Assembly (NCBI GenBank): GCA_001821795.1
Contig: MHOB01000006.1
Location: 2,225 to 14,859 of the forward strand
Reading direction: 5' to 3'
Length of the DNA stretch: 12,635 nucleotides
From: Candidatus Ryanbacteria bacterium RIFCSPLOWO2_12_FULL_47_9c
GTDB taxonomy: Bacteria > Patescibacteriota > Minisyncoccia > Ryanbacterales > GWA2-47-10b
In this document: positions 11,691-12,635 of the stretch, in pieces
Layout: every line of letters begins with the position of its first letter
Position numbering within the stretch: the first letter of the stretch is position 1
Translations under genes and position numbers: made by a program
Notes under the pieces: model-generated
The model's input: the letters and a program-made list of their open reading frames with translations, nothing else
What the model was told of the DNA's origin: nothing
Database searches by the model: none

Positions 11691-12635
11691 ATGCTGAAAC
11701 GAAAATTTGTCAGAACTGCAAGAACTCGTTCGTAATCGAACCCGAGGATTTTGATTTCTACGCGAAAATAAAAGTGCCGCCACCTACGTTTTGTCCGGAT
11801 TGCCGGCTTCAGCGGCGGCTTGCATGGCGCAACGAACGGAGTCTCTACAAAAGAAAATGCGACGCGCCCGGCCACACAGAAGACATTATCTCAATTTACT
11901 CTCCCGAAAGGGAATTTAAAGTATATGATCAAAAATTCTGGTGGAGTGACGGCTGGAGTCCCATAGATTATGGAAAGGAGTATGATTTTCAGAAACCCTT
12001 CTTCGCACAGTACGCCTCTTTGTTGAAAGAAGTTCCACTTCTTGCTCTTTCAAACTACAACTCTACCAACAGCGAATACTGTAGCTTTGTTGATAATAAT
12101 AAGAACTGCTATCTTGTTTTCGGTTCTTTTTATGATGAGGACGTCTCTTACTCAGCTAAGGCGCAGCATTGTAAGGACTCGCTTGATCTTTTGATGGGTA
12201 ACAAAAATGAACTTTGTTATGAATGTGTTAACTGTGTCGAATCCTACAGGTTGCAATGGAGTATGAATTGCAAGGGTTGTACGGATTCGTTTTTTCTCTA
12301 CAATTGCCGTGGATGCTCGAACTGTTTCGGGTGTTCCAATCTTGTAACCAAATCATTTCATATCTTTAATCAACCCTACATGCGAGAACAGTATTTTGAA
12401 AAGCTCGCAACTCTCATGCCTACCACTTATGATCAAATCCAACAGATGAGGGAAAGGATACACCAAGAGATTTATCTGAAGGCACTCCACAAATACGCGA
12501 ACATCGTTGGTTCCACAAGAGCGATTGGGGACAATATTTATAACTCAAAGAATGCTTTTTGGTGCTTTGATATATACGACGTCGTTGAGGATAGCAAGTT
12601 TCTCTACCACTCATTGAATGAAAAAGAAGCATACG
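11687..12635 (+). CDS. Paralog C: Cys-rich bookended family, 3'-truncated by window edge
   Basis: The frame is open from ATG 11687 to the window end (316 codons plus one base) and encodes a third member of the A/B family. The N-module keeps C8/C11 and C36/C39 and is closest to A there (PPPTFCPDCRLQRR). It then follows the B pattern, with only C58 of the third pair and none of the fourth (VYDQKFW at 79-85). The first repeat unit is Cys-rich (C132, C141, C162, C177, C180, C183, C195, C198, C207, C210, C213, C216) and ends with a weaker HIFNQPYMREQY (225-236). By comparison with A and B, about 275 residues including the C-module should lie beyond the window. Its start overlaps the toxin stop as ATGA, so its translation is probably coupled to the toxin. 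Confidence 0.86.
   Translation, partial: MNAETKICQNCKNSFVIEPEDFDFYAKIKVPPPTFCPDCRLQRRLAWRNERSLYKRKCDAPGHTEDIISIYSPEREFKVYDQKFWWSDGWSPIDYGKEYDFQKPFFAQYASLLKEVPLLALSNYNSTNSEYCSFVDNNKNCYLVFGSFYDEDVSYSAKAQHCKDSLDLLMGNKNELCYECVNCVESYRLQWSMNCKGCTDSFFLYNCRGCSNCFGCSNLVTKSFHIFNQPYMREQYFEKLATLMPTTYDQIQQMRERIHQEIYLKALHKYANIVGSTRAIGDNIYNSKNAFWCFDIYDVVEDSKFLYHSLNEKEAY

Larger units (their letters stand above)
7605..12635 (+). repeat. Tandem array of three paralogous genes (A, B, C) interrupted by a toxin-antitoxin pair
   Basis: Paralogs at 7605-9377, 9380-11167 and 11687-end are collinear and alignable through their full visible length. B and C begin with the same 14 bases (ATGAATGCTGAAAC). A and C share a 20-base block TTTTGTCCGGATTGCCGGCT encoding the second CxxC (from about 7709 in A and 11789 in C). 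This shows tandem duplication. Divergence at many positions indicates that it is not very recent. Confidence 0.85.

Noticed and set aside
7605..12635. CRISPR-like or short direct-repeat array in the Cys-rich region.
   Set aside because: Repetition is at the level of whole genes and protein motifs; no regularly spaced identical short DNA repeats are present.

Overview
The window looks like chromosomal DNA of an ultra-small Candidate Phyla Radiation bacterium (Patescibacteria, probably Parcubacteria-like). This is inferred from four things: a hypothetical membrane protein with a C-x-DG-x-QNGDE-x-GVDCGG-x-C motif, the gene trio (large N-anchored membrane protein, small membrane protein, VirD4/HerA-type ATPase), the tandem Cys-rich proteins that recur in that group, and the near absence of Shine-Dalgarno sequences. 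No database search was possible. All genes called are on the + strand.

Layout. Positions 1-134 hold the end of an unidentified, GC-rich reading frame that may instead be a structured RNA. A 5S rRNA gene follows (about 196-303) with a strong hairpin terminator. A consensus-like TTGACA promoter then leads into two small GC-rich genes with clear Shine-Dalgarno sites: a stand-alone response-regulator receiver (453-809) and a single-pass membrane protein (829-1128), closed by a terminator. From 1188 on the style changes. Genes are AT-richer, lack Shine-Dalgarno sites, and several start exactly 6 nt after an extended -10 box. This part encodes a membrane-anchored Cys-motif protein, the cell-wall polymerase RodA, and a sigma-region-4/HARE-HTH regulator. 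It continues with a three-gene secretion or DNA-transfer-like block: an N-terminally anchored protein, a two-TM protein with an R-x4-H HEPN-like motif, and a VirD4-like ATPase that ends at a terminator.

From 7605 to the window edge lies an array of three paralogous Cys-rich proteins (A, B and the truncated C). Between B and C sits a RelE/ParE-type toxin-antitoxin pair, whose toxin stop codon overlaps the start of C. Each full-length paralog is bookended: a zinc-ribbon-like module at the N-terminus is repeated at the C-terminus, with two Cys-rich repeat units between them. B and C have lost part of the N-terminal Cys set while B keeps the C-terminal copy intact.

The most notable observations are the symmetric architecture and differential cysteine loss of the paralog array, the toxin-antitoxin pair wired into that array, and the repeated promoter geometry TGN-TANNNT-N6-ATG, which predicts leaderless mRNAs and twice reuses the upstream gene's stop codon as part of the promoter.
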